The notes below the pieces were generated by a model. It was not told where the DNA came from. It ran no database searches and saw only the letters and a list, made by a program, of their open reading frames with translations. This document shows positions 45,565-57,030 of a stretch of DNA of 64,000 nt, one piece after another. The position numbers and the translations under genes are program-made. The stretch covers positions 310,001 to 374,000 of the forward strand of contig JAQGDQ010000095.1 of NCBI GenBank assembly GCA_030141605.1, in the 5' to 3' direction. The stretch is from Tubiluchus corallicola (taxonomy: Eukaryota > Priapulida > Priapulimorpha > Priapulimorphida > Tubiluchidae). The number at the start of each line of letters is the position of its first letter. The first letter of the stretch is position 1.

Positions 45565-46508
45565 GGTAGTGACTAAAGGTACAGATCTGTATCCGGATCG
45601 CAGCAACTAAAAATACAGATCGGTGTCTCGAAAGCTTTCACTAGAAAATACGGATCGATCCGTACTGCGAAAGCTATGGATCGCCCGTCAGAGATGGACA
45701 GATATCACTTTCTCGTTTATCCACAACTGCAAAATCCACAAGTGTAAATATCTGCATCCTTAAAATCCGCGGATTGAGTGAAATTGAAAATCGTTGTATA
45801 CGCAAAAAATGTGGACAACAAATTAACTAGGCTTCGTATGTGTACCTATTGTTGAAAACTGTTTCTTAATGTGAAGCTAGGAGATATAATCGCGAATCAA
45901 TAATAAATTGCTAGCCAAACCCCAATTTTGCTTGTAAACCTTCAACGACAGCTCACACAGAACGATGTACATAGTACATCCTTCAACCATATCATGCCCT
46001 TAACAGTTCAAACCATTATATATATATAATATGGGTTAGTAGGTCATATTACAACACTCTAAGAAATTCATAACACTTTAAGATTTAAAGTCTTGCTAAC
46101 TGGCCTACTACACATCACTTTTTGTAACAATAAACAAAATAAATTAAACAAACTATTAATTGGTAGCTTATACAACACACAGCACTCTATAAAAGGTAAC
46201 AATTTGTAAGACAATAAAAGGAGACTAACTAATTTTACAGTGTAACTATTATATCACGAAGAAAAACGGTACGGATCCAGGCTGTATAATGGCATATCAA
46301 CATTTTCATGAAGTGGGAATGTGCTTTTCAATGATGTGCAGAGCACATGGTCAAACGCTGTATGTCGTAAAAATGGTCAAAATCTGTATGTTTTGTAAAT
46401 GTCACAAAAAGCACGGATCCGTATTTGTTGCAAAAATAGCTACGAATACAGATCCGTATTTGGTATTGTAGAAAAGACGAGTACGGATCCGCACCTCTAG
46501 CCACTGCC
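45565..46508. mobile_element. Non-autonomous TIR DNA transposon, 944 bp
   Basis: Left end 'ggtagtgactaaaggtac' and, reversed, right end 'ggcagtggctagaggtgc' form terminal inverted repeats; similarity continues through 'gatcTgtat/gatcCgta' to about 30 bp. A perfect 9-bp direct repeat, attttttat, flanks it (45556-45564 and 46509-46517). Motifs of the type 'cggatccgta' recur inside both ends. No transposase frame is present. hAT elements usually make 8-bp and Mutator-like elements 9-bp duplications; I leave the superfamily open. Confidence 0.75.
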
Positions 46509-47008
46509 ATTTTTTATTTGTGGCACTTTGCTTTCATAGCACTTTGTATGCATTTCTGTCTTAATTTTGTTATATAAATGTTGTCAATGCACTTCCGCTT
46601 AGTATTAGAGCAATAAACTGGACGGTATCATTTGATTTATTCTTTACTTAGTTCTCAAACTCTGTGCACAGAATCTTACAGCCTAGCCAAAAATATCCCA
46701 GCGTGCTAAATACAGAGAAATTAAAGTCTTCTTACTGTTAAATATTTACCGCGCTGAGCACTTAACTAGTATTAAATGGGAGTAAAAAAAGACAGTCAAT
46801 TATCTTGGTTTACAATTACACCACGAACATTGCCATTTGGCTTCAATACAGGAAACCTCCACAAAACGTTTTTTTTTGAAAATGAAAAGCGCCCGAAAAA
46901 GATCTCTGCGTACGTGTGAACGCGAAGCATGCAGACGTAAAGTGTGAAATACTGTACTAAACTGCTTGTTATAGTTGGTAACACTTGTTATAAGTTTAGG
47001 GAATACAA

Positions 47009-50000
47009 ATGGGCGACGTTATACTATTTATCTTTGCATTAGTAGACTCCGCTTCCTCTTTGTTTCTTGCTGTTTATCTTGTATCCTTTAAAAGATATGA
47101 CTTATTTTATTTTCATCTTCAAAATCAAAGTCCTATTCACCCTACTGTATTAAATTATGAGTTTTCACTATTCAAAGGTATTATTATTATTATATAGTTT
47201 TATAGCAGATAAAATGTAAAATTAATTGAAGGTAATTAAATAATTAACAGTTCGATCAAATTTAATAAAAAAGGAAAGTGCATAAATCTTATTTTAGTTA
47301 GGTTTAATTACATATTGGCTGCCCTATTATATAGTTGCATCCAGTTGTCCTTCAGGTGTGGATAGCCTCCGGATGTGTAAAAAAAATTCAGGCTCATATT
47401 ATATACACACGTTTAGCAATTTTGTTTGTGGCATTAGATTTCAAATAAATTTATTTATCTGAAGATTAAAACATGAAAAACCCACGTACATAGCAAAATT
47501 AGTTACTAGTACTACTACTAGTTTGGAGAAAGGGTGGCAAAAAACCCAAGTGGTTAGTAAACCAGGATCTCTTTAGTTAAAGTTTAGTCTTGAAACTCTT
47601 GAAAGTTAGTACAAGAAAATCTAGTGAGGATTTAAGCTGCGATGAAACAAAGAAAGTCCTGACAAACTGAAAAAATATAATAATGAAGAAATGATAAAAA
47701 ATAGATCAATCTAGTATTAAGTGGCAAGGCAATATGCAATAATAATAAAAAAACCGACATAAGGAAAACAGATTGAGAAACAAAGCAAAACTATCAGAAG
47801 TGGATAAGCATATAAAATCACAATAAATAATAACAGATGTAAAAATAAGAATACATAAGGACTGAAAACAAAACTGAAATACACACTGGAAAACATAAAC
47901 TGAAGGACGCAACTCAGCGAAAAAATGATAATGTGTGGTAAAGCATACACAACAAAAATTAAGACAGCAAAAAATAAGAACATAATAATGTAGCATGCTA
48001 TTAATATAGTTTGCTTAACAAAAATTGTGCATGCAGGCATAGCAACATTACTTTCCAGTTAGCCTTTATCATTAGAGTAGATTTTCCTTAGATAAATAAT
48101 ACCTTTTGTGAAATGATTAGGCTTTCTGAAAAGTTTTGTGGAAGACTTTTTGCATGAGTAAATATTCATTCTCTTCTGCGTGATTTCTCTATCTGATTAT
48201 ACACGAGACTGGAAAAACGTGAAAAGTTATTGTAATTACAGTTTATATATTATTCATTACTAAGACTATATGTACCAATAAGAATTGAGCTGTATTTAGA
48301 TACCATATTATTGAGGGAACCATTAATAATGTTTACTGGTAATGAATAAATACTTTGGCACCTTGATATTTTAATGACTGTTGTCCTTTAGTGGTATTAA
48401 ATCTTTCAACAAAAAAACAAATTTTTTGAGGCTAATCTGGTAAAATTGACTGAATGTTCAATACAGGTGCATAATAACAAGAGAAAAGAAGAGAGCACTA
48501 GTGCAACACATAAAAAACATAATGTGTGATTTAATGTATTTGTATGTACACACACACGCACGCACACACCCACACACACACACAGGAGCTGTTAGTTAGT
48601 TTACTATCCGAGCTAATAGAGCAAAATGATGACTTTCAGCATACAAGTCTCCGTCAGTTTTTACAAAAAAGGTTCCTCACGTAGCCATTCAGTGTTTTGC
48701 TATTTCACCTATTTACATTGAATAGCACCTTAAATTGTTTCACTGTAGATACATTCCTCAATCTTGGAAGCTCATTCCAGGCATTTACGATTGTCTGACT
48801 AAAAGGAATTTTCTCAGATCCAGATTAGCGTGTTTGTTAAATACCTGCAAACTGTGACGCCTAGATGACCTATTTGAGTTCTTGAAATCGAAAAAGTTTC
48901 TGCAGTCACCTTTGTCAATGGCCTTTACTAACTTGAAGACTTGAATTAAATCAGCATGATCTCTAGTAGTAGAGAGCATTTGTAATTTTAGTTGGCATAA
49001 ACATTGACAATATAGTAAGGCTGGCATTCCAAACGCCATGTACGTGGCTTTTTTCTGGACAGCCTCAATCAAACAGATATCTTTCACCTTCGGGTTCCAT
49101 ATTCCAGGATTGAGTGAACTATGGATTTGTAATGTTTAATTATGGTGCTTGCATGGCTGTTATAAAACATTCTGTAAATCATTCCTGGACTGGCATTTGC
49201 TTTTTTAATTTTGTTTGAAATATGCATTGCAGGTTTCAGATCAGATGAGAATGTGAGGCTTCAGTCTGTTTCCTGCTGTACATCTGTCAGCATTGCATTA
49301 TGTAAGAAACTATCCTGTTTTAGGTTTAAATAGCCTAAGTGAAGCTATTTTCATGAAATAACTTTGCCATTCTTGCGACCAGCTGTATAATTTATTTACT
49401 GATTGTGTTAGTCATGAAATATCATGATAATTACCCACACAGCTTACAATTGTCAGCAAATTTGACATTTTGCCGACTATTTCATCCTCAGCATCACTGA
49501 TATAAATTAAAAAAAGCAAGAGCCTGAGGAAGGAACCCCAAATGATACTTGTATTAGACGAGAAGTTTTGTGGCTGATGACTGCGTGCTGTGTTTTCTCA
49601 CACAGCCAGTATTCAATCCATTTCAGTAATTTAACACCTACGCCATAAGCCTTGAGTTTTATAATTAATTGTTTGTGGGGGACTTTATCAAAATCTAAAT
49701 ACTTTATATCTACCGGTACTCCCGTGTCAAGATCTGAGGTAATATACTCCATAAAATCTAACAGATTTGTATTGCAAGATCTACTTTTCACAAACCTGTG
49801 TGTTCCTTGTCATTAATTAAGTCAATGCAAGTTAGATGCTGACGTACTGTATCTTTAATAAAACTCAAAAAACTTGCCAACTACTGACGTTGGTCTATAG
49901 TTATTTGTGTCGTCTTTTTTGCCGTCTTTGTAAGTAGATGTCACATTTGCAGTCCTCCATGATATAGGTACAATATTAAGCGACAAGTTAAAGAAATAGA

Positions 50001-53000
50001 ACACGGATTTGTCAATCTCACTTGCAAGTGCCTTATTAACAATCGATGCAACTTGTCTGGCCCCGGCAACTTATTTGTGTTCAGTTTCGTTGACTTATTC
50101 TTTATTTTGTAAATTGTAATATTACTTTATATTAGGGATGTTGTTAAGTACAATATTATATCTTAAACACATATCTGGTGTACTAGTTAATAGTTGTTTC
50201 GTAAATACTTTACAGAAAACTTGATTTACTGCTTCAGCTTTATCTTGATGGTTAGTTAAAATCAACCTGCCCCTACTTTTAAAACTGCTTCACTTTCCTT
50301 CATCTTCATTCTAGACCCTCAATATCTAAAGAAAGTTTTTGAATCATTTTTTGTGTTTGCTACAAATTTATGTTCAAATTCATATTTAGCTCTGTTAATT
50401 GTATTTGAAATAGCCTGCAATTTTTGCTTGTACAATAAGTAATCATTGTTACTTTGAGATTGCCTATACTTATTCTGAGCTTTGTATTTCGCTCTAATAG
50501 TTCGTAAGATTAAACCAAGGAGTTTATAATACTCCTCTTTCAACGTTCTGGTTTGGCACATGCTTAACCGCTATCAGTAAAATAAAATCAACCAACATTA
50601 TCCGTGCCTGTTTTACATTTAGATTCATTTTTCTCTTGACCACTGGTTGCTAAAAAAATTTGTGCTTCTCTACACATCCTTTTATAGTTCCCTTATTGTA
50701 TGCGGGTAAAGTTTGTGCCAATACATTTTTGTTAGTGGCTATGCATGTTTTCCAGACCAAAACACTATTCATGGTCACTTATACCAATTGGAGTCAAAAT
50801 GTTTAAATCATCGACCATATTATATTCTGAAGTAAATTTTAAGCCTAATTCAGACCCATACTTACTAGTGGGCAAAGAGACATGCTAATGTATAAAGTGT
50901 CATGTACAGTTTCAATGAATGAACTTTCATATCTTGGGTCTTTAAAATTTTGGAAATCTTGTGATTTTGTATGGCATTCATCGATTTATTTTAAAGCAGT
51001 GTTCGTTTCAGGTTGGTTTGTCACTGCATCTTTTGTTCATAAAATCTTTAGAGTGTATTAAACTCCCCTTTTCTTGGACATATACAAATGTCACCCTACT
51101 TCCAAAGGCTATTAACACCACAAAATGTGATGAACTGAGGCCTATATCACGTACATCTGTCTTTTATAAAAATCTTTGAAAAGCTAATTTGCTGTGATGT
51201 TCCGTGGTTTCCATTACGGTACATGTAGTTATGAAACATTCTTTGAGTTTCGACTTTGTTCTCTACCTGACCATTTTGTTGTTTCTTTCTGGTTTCTTAT
51301 ATCAGTGAATGGGCAAAAACTTTTAATAGGATTACGTTACACGTAATTTACCTGGATTTTTGTAAAGCATTTGATTTCTGCCCCTTTTACAAGGCTGCTT
51401 GTTAGGGGTGAGCATTTTCTACCAGAAAGCGAATTCGAATCAAATCTAATTTGTGACTTTCGAATTCGAATCAAACCAAATTTCAGTATTTCGAATTCGA
51501 ATTGAATTTGAAAGATTTTTGAACCAATTTCCAAACCACTAGTAAAAAGTGGTCTTACAAATATCATGCATATTACTTGATTTTGTTCTGCAGTAAAACC
51601 GCCATTAGTTTGTTAAAAGTTTTGCATAGAAACTGCAGCTAAATTGTGCTAAGTGCATACTCTATCAAACATTTTAATGATAAAGAACGTGTGTGGCTGG
51701 AGTGCTGAATTATTCGAATCTATAATTTCAGGTTCGAATTGAATTCGAACTTAAAAAACTCGTTCGAATCGTTCGATGCTCACCCTTACTGCTTGTTACG
51801 TGAATTAGAATTTTCTGCTATTTGTGATAGATTGTTATTCTGGTTTTGTTAGTTACATTCTGTCATTAGCATGTTTTAAGTGGTCCATATTGTTTACCGA
51901 CATTCTGGCATTCAGATGTGTCATTCTTCTCTTAGCACATGACATTGGTTTATCGTCTGTGTCTTCTGTTGAACAAAGGCATAACACTATTGATCCGGTA
52001 AATGCATAAAAGATTTTAAATGGTAATACTGTACTGCTGTCAAATGATTTCTTTGCCAGACCTTTTTGTCAGCTTTGCTGACACCCTGACTAAAGTTTTT
52101 TGCCTCATTGTTAGACCTAATCTACGGAAACATTTCTTTAGCGATCGTGTGATTAGTTCATGGAATCATTGCCCAAGTAGTGTGATAGCTTCAGTGGATA
52201 TAAGTAAGTTTAAAAGTGCTCAGTAGCAATCGTGACTAGGCATCACTAAACCATTCAGTAGTTTAGAGTTAATGGTATAGATACAACAAAAGACCAGATG
52301 TGATGATATGTATAATTGTATATAATTATTATGCATTTATATTATGCAATAGGCCTATATGACAAACATTAATGTGTGTAATGATAGATGATAAATTAGA
52401 ACTCATAAAAACAATTAAACAAGCTAATTTCCGGCTATCGGCAAAATATTAACAAATCTTTACTCTTCATTTTTGTTTATCACAAATGAAAATTTTCTCA
52501 CAAAACTGATGAGTATCACAGTGATGTGACTCTAACACTGGCAAAACGTGGGCTCTTTAACAATGCCCTAACTAAACAAAACATGGCAAAATGGTGATTA
52601 AGTTGAGTGGGATTTCCTAGTATTGGTGACGATATTAACAATCATGAGTAATATTTCCGACAACAGATCCTGGATGTCCATGACTTCTTGTATAACGATA
52701 TCAGTATAACTGCAAATGTAGTGCAAGGATTGTGGTGCTCAGCATTTAAAAATAGACATATGCTCAGCTAATATTATTACATATTTATAATTTTCCGTAC
52801 TGTGTTTTTTTTTGGTTACCGTGCATCATACTTGAATATAATACCTAATATTATGGAATTGAATAATTCAGTATTTCAATTACATTCGCTCTTTATCTTT
52901 AAAACTTTTGAAAAGTATGAAATAGTGCAATTTAGCTGCGATCTCTGTGCATATTCACTGGCTTGAGCAATCTTGCAGTAATTATGTAAATCACATTTAT

Positions 53001-56000
53001 TGGAAATTCCAAACAGGCTTGTCTGTGGTAACTAATTGTATAATGTAGCAGACAATGTACACATTTTAACTGTGCTTTTTCTTTAACGTAATAAATCAGG
53101 TAATTTCTCTATCAGACCTGGAATGTGATTATTTAAATGCCACAGAATGTTGTGAAAAACTGAACTGGGTAAGTTTTGTAATCTGTTTTTGCAAAAGAAG
53201 CATATTTGACTAAAATTATGTATGTGTAGAAAAATAATTCATCATGCATTTTATTTTAGTGGGTGTATCCAGAATTAGGTCTTCAAGCTGCGTTAACTAC
53301 AGCTCTACTTGTAACATGGCATCCTTTGCTGTTCTTATTCAATGTGCCTCTTATTACCTTACTTGTATATCGGTGAGTTTGAAAGTTTAAAACCTTTATA
53401 AATTTGCACTCACTCTTATAAAAATACATTGTGCATATAAAACAACAAAATTACAATAAAGACATAATTACAGAAAAGGAGAGGATGAAGTGAAAACTAT
53501 TTTCCTTCCCCCTTTAGTTATCCTTATTCTAATCATAAAACTAATTTTTGACATTACTGTCTACAATTATAGGTTCTACGTTACATTACACATTACATCA
53601 TAGTCACATTACATTACCACATGTACTACGTTACATTACATATTACATGACAAACACACGCACACATATACAGTGCTTAAAGTGCGCCGGGTCAGTCTGG
53701 GTCACAGACCCGAAACTTAAAAAATTATAGACCCTGCACCTAAATAAACAAATAATTTCTCGCCAGGTCGCACATTTAGATTTCTCGCCTATTTAAATAT
53801 CTATAAATCTATCCGTAACACAAAAACTTGTGATATATAAAACCTTCTTCTAATCTAGCAGTATTACTAAAAACTTCGTCTGTTATTGAACTGTAAACTG
53901 TAAAGACGAAAAATGAAATGAAACAAAATGTTAATTAAAAAGTGCCTCGACAGTTGTAGCACTATACATTATTTTCGTCTCTAAGCTGTCACAACACAAC
54001 AGTTCGAAGATAGGTGACTGTTTGTTAATTGTGCAAATTATCACAATGCGATTATGACTGAAAGTACAGTCAAGTACCCAAAAAGGTTTCTTAATTACAA
54101 GGGTGTAACCAATAAGTGAACCTGTGGAGAAAATGATCAAAGCGTATTTACCAATGACTAACCAGGCTGTAGACTAGGGTGCAAAATAACAGTTCTGTGT
54201 TAAAAAATTTCTATTTTCCTCTATTCTCAGAAAATGTGTTTCTTTTCATATTCATATAAAGCGTGTATCTTATAACATACCACAGGCAATTACTGCTTGC
54301 AGGTCTTTATAGGCGCCATAATGACATAACAAACAAATACAATTATTCTTATATAGAAGGTCCTATACCGCAAACAGTTGAGCAGCTCCCTAGATATAAG
54401 CCCGTACAAATATATGAAATGAACAAGAACAATGTAGTAGTAGGTACTAGTAATATTTAGGTAGTAGTACAACTAATATACCATAAAAATTATTTATTAG
54501 GGTTCATAAACAATCGCAAGTCCACAATACATGTGCGCAGGATTGAACTGTCAGCCTAGGGCATTATAATTTTATGGTACACACCTGAAAATGATGAGAA
54601 AAGCATTTTGTGTTTGTGAATATCATGAAATATATGATGTAGTTGACAGCTAGGGATGTTGTTGTCTGACACACAAGAAAGGGATTGGCCACAAAAAAGA
54701 ATGATATTTATTATATTATTGATTTGCTGATTCAAAGGATCTAGCATGTTCGGCAATGGTTAAATGAACAGACAAGGAAAGTGTTGCTTTTGAACAAAGA
54801 CCTAAATTTTGTATCCTTAAAGGTGAAAAACAGTTGAAATACTGCTTACTGAACTGCCTTTTTTCATGAGCTTTCTTACCATTGATTGGCTCAAAATGCC
54901 TGAAAACCCAGAAAATGCATTGGTTTCCAGGGCTCGGCTCCAAGTCGCGCTGGAGGAGCTTACTGCACTCCCCCAGGCCCATAACTACCTGTTTTTTAAC
55001 TCTGTTTACCATGACACCGCTTACCTAAACATATGCACTTTAAGCACTGCCTATATATATATATATATATATATATATTACATAACGTCACAGATGCATT
55101 TTCCACTATTTTTTATATATTACGCTATGCATCATATTTTACTTCTAAAAATACTTTTACGTCTAAAATCACATAGTATATTATATAATAACACTACATC
55201 TAAAATTAAATTTTACACTAATTGGTTGACGCATTATTTTTAAGATTATTAATTGATCATAGTTTGACTTTTCTTTAATTTCGTTATCTAGGCCATTCCG
55301 TAGCTAAACACCAAAAACTGATGCACATCCATTTCTTTCTTCTTAAAATTATTATTAGTAGACCTCCAGCTTCACGTAGCTTGCTTTTCACAGTCTTTCG
55401 GAGTATTAGTGTAAATTTTGGCATATAGCCCATTCCATAGCTTAACACCAAAAACTGATGCACATCGATTTCTTTTTTGTTAAAATTATTATTAGGAGAC
55501 CTCCAGCTTCACGTAGCTTGCTTTTCATAGTCTTTAGGAGTATTAATAATCAGTAAACAAGTAACTGTCTGTTGAAAAAACTACACTGCTCATATATATT
55601 CACTATTTGGTTTAAAAGTTTTGAAAGTGTAACTGACTGAGTACATGCCGCCGTGAAAAACTGTTAGGATAGGCTCACCAGTAGGGTGAAAATGTACTCA
55701 ACTGTGTTTTAAAGGGAAAAAAACATCGAACAACATTCATTGTATTTCAATATACAATATGCATGCATGCATAAAATGCCTTGCTCAAAAGAAACTTAAA
55801 TAATTTTCATCTCCATCTGAACGAAGCTTGCTGTGGGCATATTTGAAAAAAATGATGTAAGCTCGTAGACAGCACGGAGGCACGCATAACAGAACTTCAC
55901 TCAGAAGCTTGGCTGTTCTAGCAAATTAAATGTCTACTGTGTTTATGCAAAAATTAATTATCGAATCAATTAGCAACAACAAAAACTAGTAAATGGATTA

Positions 56001-57030
56001 CGTGAGGTACTTATCTCAATTTTATTGCTAGAAGTTTTCTAATATTTTTCTCAAATACATTAAAATAAGCACAATTTTCCAAAAACTTTGGCTTTTCTTT
56101 GAATAATGTAACAGCAGTGACCATTGTGCAGCAAAGATGTTAGGTGTTCAAACACTAGAACAGCTGCTAGTGGCTTCAAAGCAAAATGATGTTGGTGATA
56201 GACGATATAGGTATGAGTAAAAAGAAAACTTTAAAATGTTTGTACTGTTAAGTGTTTGAGTACTTTAAAGAAACTGAAGCTCGGTCCGCATCAGCTACTT
56301 AACGGTTTAATAATCCCAAAGAATACAGTTGAATATATGTATATATATGCTTGGAATATAGCAAAGTATTGCTTTAGCAAACCAATAGAACAGTATTTAT
56401 GTTATTATTAAACTTACTTTTAATGAAATTGCAAGATTTACTTATAAGCCATTTTTTAACAGTGCATTCTTTATACCAAAAGGACAATCAAGTCCTTATG
56501 ATCCAGCTGAGATTCATAATAGAGGACAGCTGAAAAGCCATATGAAAGAAAGTATGATAAAGTTGGGATTTCATCTAGTCATATTCTTTGTTTATCTATA
56601 TTGGTAGGTTTTATGTACATTCTTGATACGTAAATACATTATTGATAATAAAATTGAAAACAGTAATTTTGTCATATGAATAAATCAAGAAGTTCTCTTC
56701 TCTAACATTGTGCTAAATTGTTGCTTGCATTTTTTGGTTGTTTGATTCATTACATTGTCATGGCACGAAAATTATTGCAATCATAGAATTCAGAGCTTTT
56801 AATGGCACACTGAGGCATGTGAGATTTAGGCTTCGACGTTGAACAAACTGGACTATCTCAAAAACCAGATATTTAGCAAAACTGCAATATAATCACTTCT
56901 AGCTTAAAAAAACCCATGTAGTAAGAGTGATTGTCTAATATATTGATGTTTTTGTTGTGCATGTATATCAAGATACATAATGGACTTTATCCATTTTTGC
57001 AGCATGATTGTCGTATTACTGCAGACGTGA
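47009..57030 (+). CDS. CNIH4: Cornichon family member 4 (ER cargo receptor), 5 exons
   Basis: Joined exons: 47009-47080, 53100-53168, 53260-53372, 56463-56603, 57003-57030; all phases agree; 140 residues (human CNIH4 has 139). Cornichon proteins sit in the ER membrane and load cargo into COPII vesicles; CNIH4 is known for GPCR export. Landmarks are '[20 protein letters not shown]' (28-46), 'WVYPELG' (48-54) and '[18 protein letters not shown]' (97-114). Hydrophobic segments lie at about 4-27, 57-83 and 117-139. The start has an in-frame TAG 12 bases upstream. A TAG at 56605-56607 would end the frame after 'YLYW' if intron 4 were retained; splicing to exon 5 restores the family ending '[12 protein letters not shown]'. 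Introns 1 (6.0 kb) and 3 (3.1 kb) are filled with transposon remnants. No polyadenylation signal was placed. Confidence 0.92.
48548..48585 (+). repeat. Imperfect CA dinucleotide tract
   Basis: A short array of ca/cg units in CNIH4 intron 1, just beyond the lower end of an antisense LINE. Confidence 0.8.
48640..50945 (-). mobile_element. CR1/L2-like LINE remnant, antisense in CNIH4 intron 1
   Basis: Read on the minus strand it gives, in order: endonuclease end '[12 protein letters not shown]' (about 50815-50770, catalytic SDH kept); the linker '[20 protein letters not shown]' region (50561-50319); RT start '[16 protein letters not shown]', '[14 protein letters not shown]' and 'SFGVPSSGS' (49791-49507); then the C-terminal '[11 protein letters not shown]', '[13 protein letters not shown]' and '[12 protein letters not shown]' (49087-48785). 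Stops, frame changes and a missing FADD box show decay. Confidence 0.85.
50990..52240 (+). mobile_element. CR1/L2-like LINE remnant split by a hAT-like insertion
   Basis: The plus strand reads '[11 protein letters not shown]', '[11 protein letters not shown]', 'SVFYKNL' (51075-51180), then 'LDFCKAFDF' as motif A (about 51350-51380), and is then cut by the element at 51403-51788. It resumes with '[18 protein letters not shown]' and ends with '[21 protein letters not shown]' (about 52109-52172), the ORF2 C-terminus. The RT catalytic part is missing. It stands head to head with the antisense LINE at 48640-50945. Confidence 0.8.
51403..51788. mobile_element. hAT-like MITE, 386 bp, nested in a LINE
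   Basis: Terminal inverted repeats taggggtgagcat and, reversed, taagggtgagcat (12 of 13 identical) bound the element. A perfect 8-bp target duplication, ctgcttgt, lies at 51395-51402 and 51789-51796. Removing the element and one duplication rejoins the LINE sequence. Both ends carry clustered 'ttcgaattcgaa' palindromes, a likely transposase-binding pattern. There is no coding capacity. The 8-bp duplication and the TAGGGGTG-type end match hAT elements. Confidence 0.88.
52819..53030 (-). mobile_element. Partial third copy of the same hAT-like family
   Basis: The plus strand matches the reverse complement of 51403-51788 over its first half: 'gaataattcagtattt', 'ctctttatcttta', 'caatttagctgcgatctctgtgca' against the corresponding blocks. 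Only traces of the terminal repeat ('gtgcatcatacttgaa') remain and the distal half is lost. It ends about 70 bp before CNIH4 exon 2. Confidence 0.65.
53565..53650 (+). repeat. TACAT-type pentamer/heptamer tract
   Basis: Units such as ttacat, cacattacat and tacgttacat recur over about 85 bp just left of the transposon at 53671. Confidence 0.7.
53671..55049. mobile_element. hAT-like DNA transposon, 1379 bp, in CNIH4 intron 3
   Basis: The two ends carry a perfect 15-bp inverted repeat, cagtgcttaaagtgc (53671-53685; reversed at 55035-55049). Flanks cacatata and cctatata agree at 6 of 8 bases, an eroded 8-bp duplication. The CAGTGCTTAA-type end and 8-bp duplication are hAT features. The right end is GC-rich; a 98-codon minus-strand frame (55012-54716) starts there, but I cannot match it to a transposase. 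Probably a non-autonomous or internally deleted copy. Confidence 0.75.
55052..55078. repeat. Short AT dinucleotide tract
   Basis: About 13 units directly beside the right end of the transposon; this may be where the element inserted. Confidence 0.85.
55200..55550 (-). mobile_element. LINE C-terminal remnant with a 137-bp tandem duplication
   Basis: On the minus strand each copy reads '[14 protein letters not shown]'-like text (one copy with 'ASVFGV', a stop and 'LRNGL'), the WNxLP region near the end of CR1-like ORF2. The unit starting 'ccattccgtag' at 55293 recurs at 55430 ('ccattccatag'), giving two copies of about 137 bp at over 90 percent identity by eye; the second is shorter. Confidence 0.6.
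56106..56212 (+). other. Possible cryptic or alternative exon in CNIH4 intron 3
   Basis: A segment bounded by 'ccattgtgcag' and 'tatag|gtatga' could act as an exon. Spliced to CNIH4 exon 3 it would bring an early stop. Alternatively its ATG (56136) opens a 25-codon frame up to the donor. There is no family match, so it may be chance. Confidence 0.2.

Noticed and set aside
47706-48040. Two overlapping hydrophobic minus-strand frames resembling membrane proteins
   Set aside because: Composition of AT-rich intron sequence; both frames are equally hydrophobic, which argues against either being real.
54263-54472. Frames of 60-65 codons within the transposon at 53671-55049
   Set aside because: No similarity to transposase motifs is visible.
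56604-56607. Stop TAG directly after CNIH4 'YLYW' as the gene end
   Set aside because: A donor (gtaggt) overlaps it, and splicing to 57003 gives the conserved family ending and the expected length.
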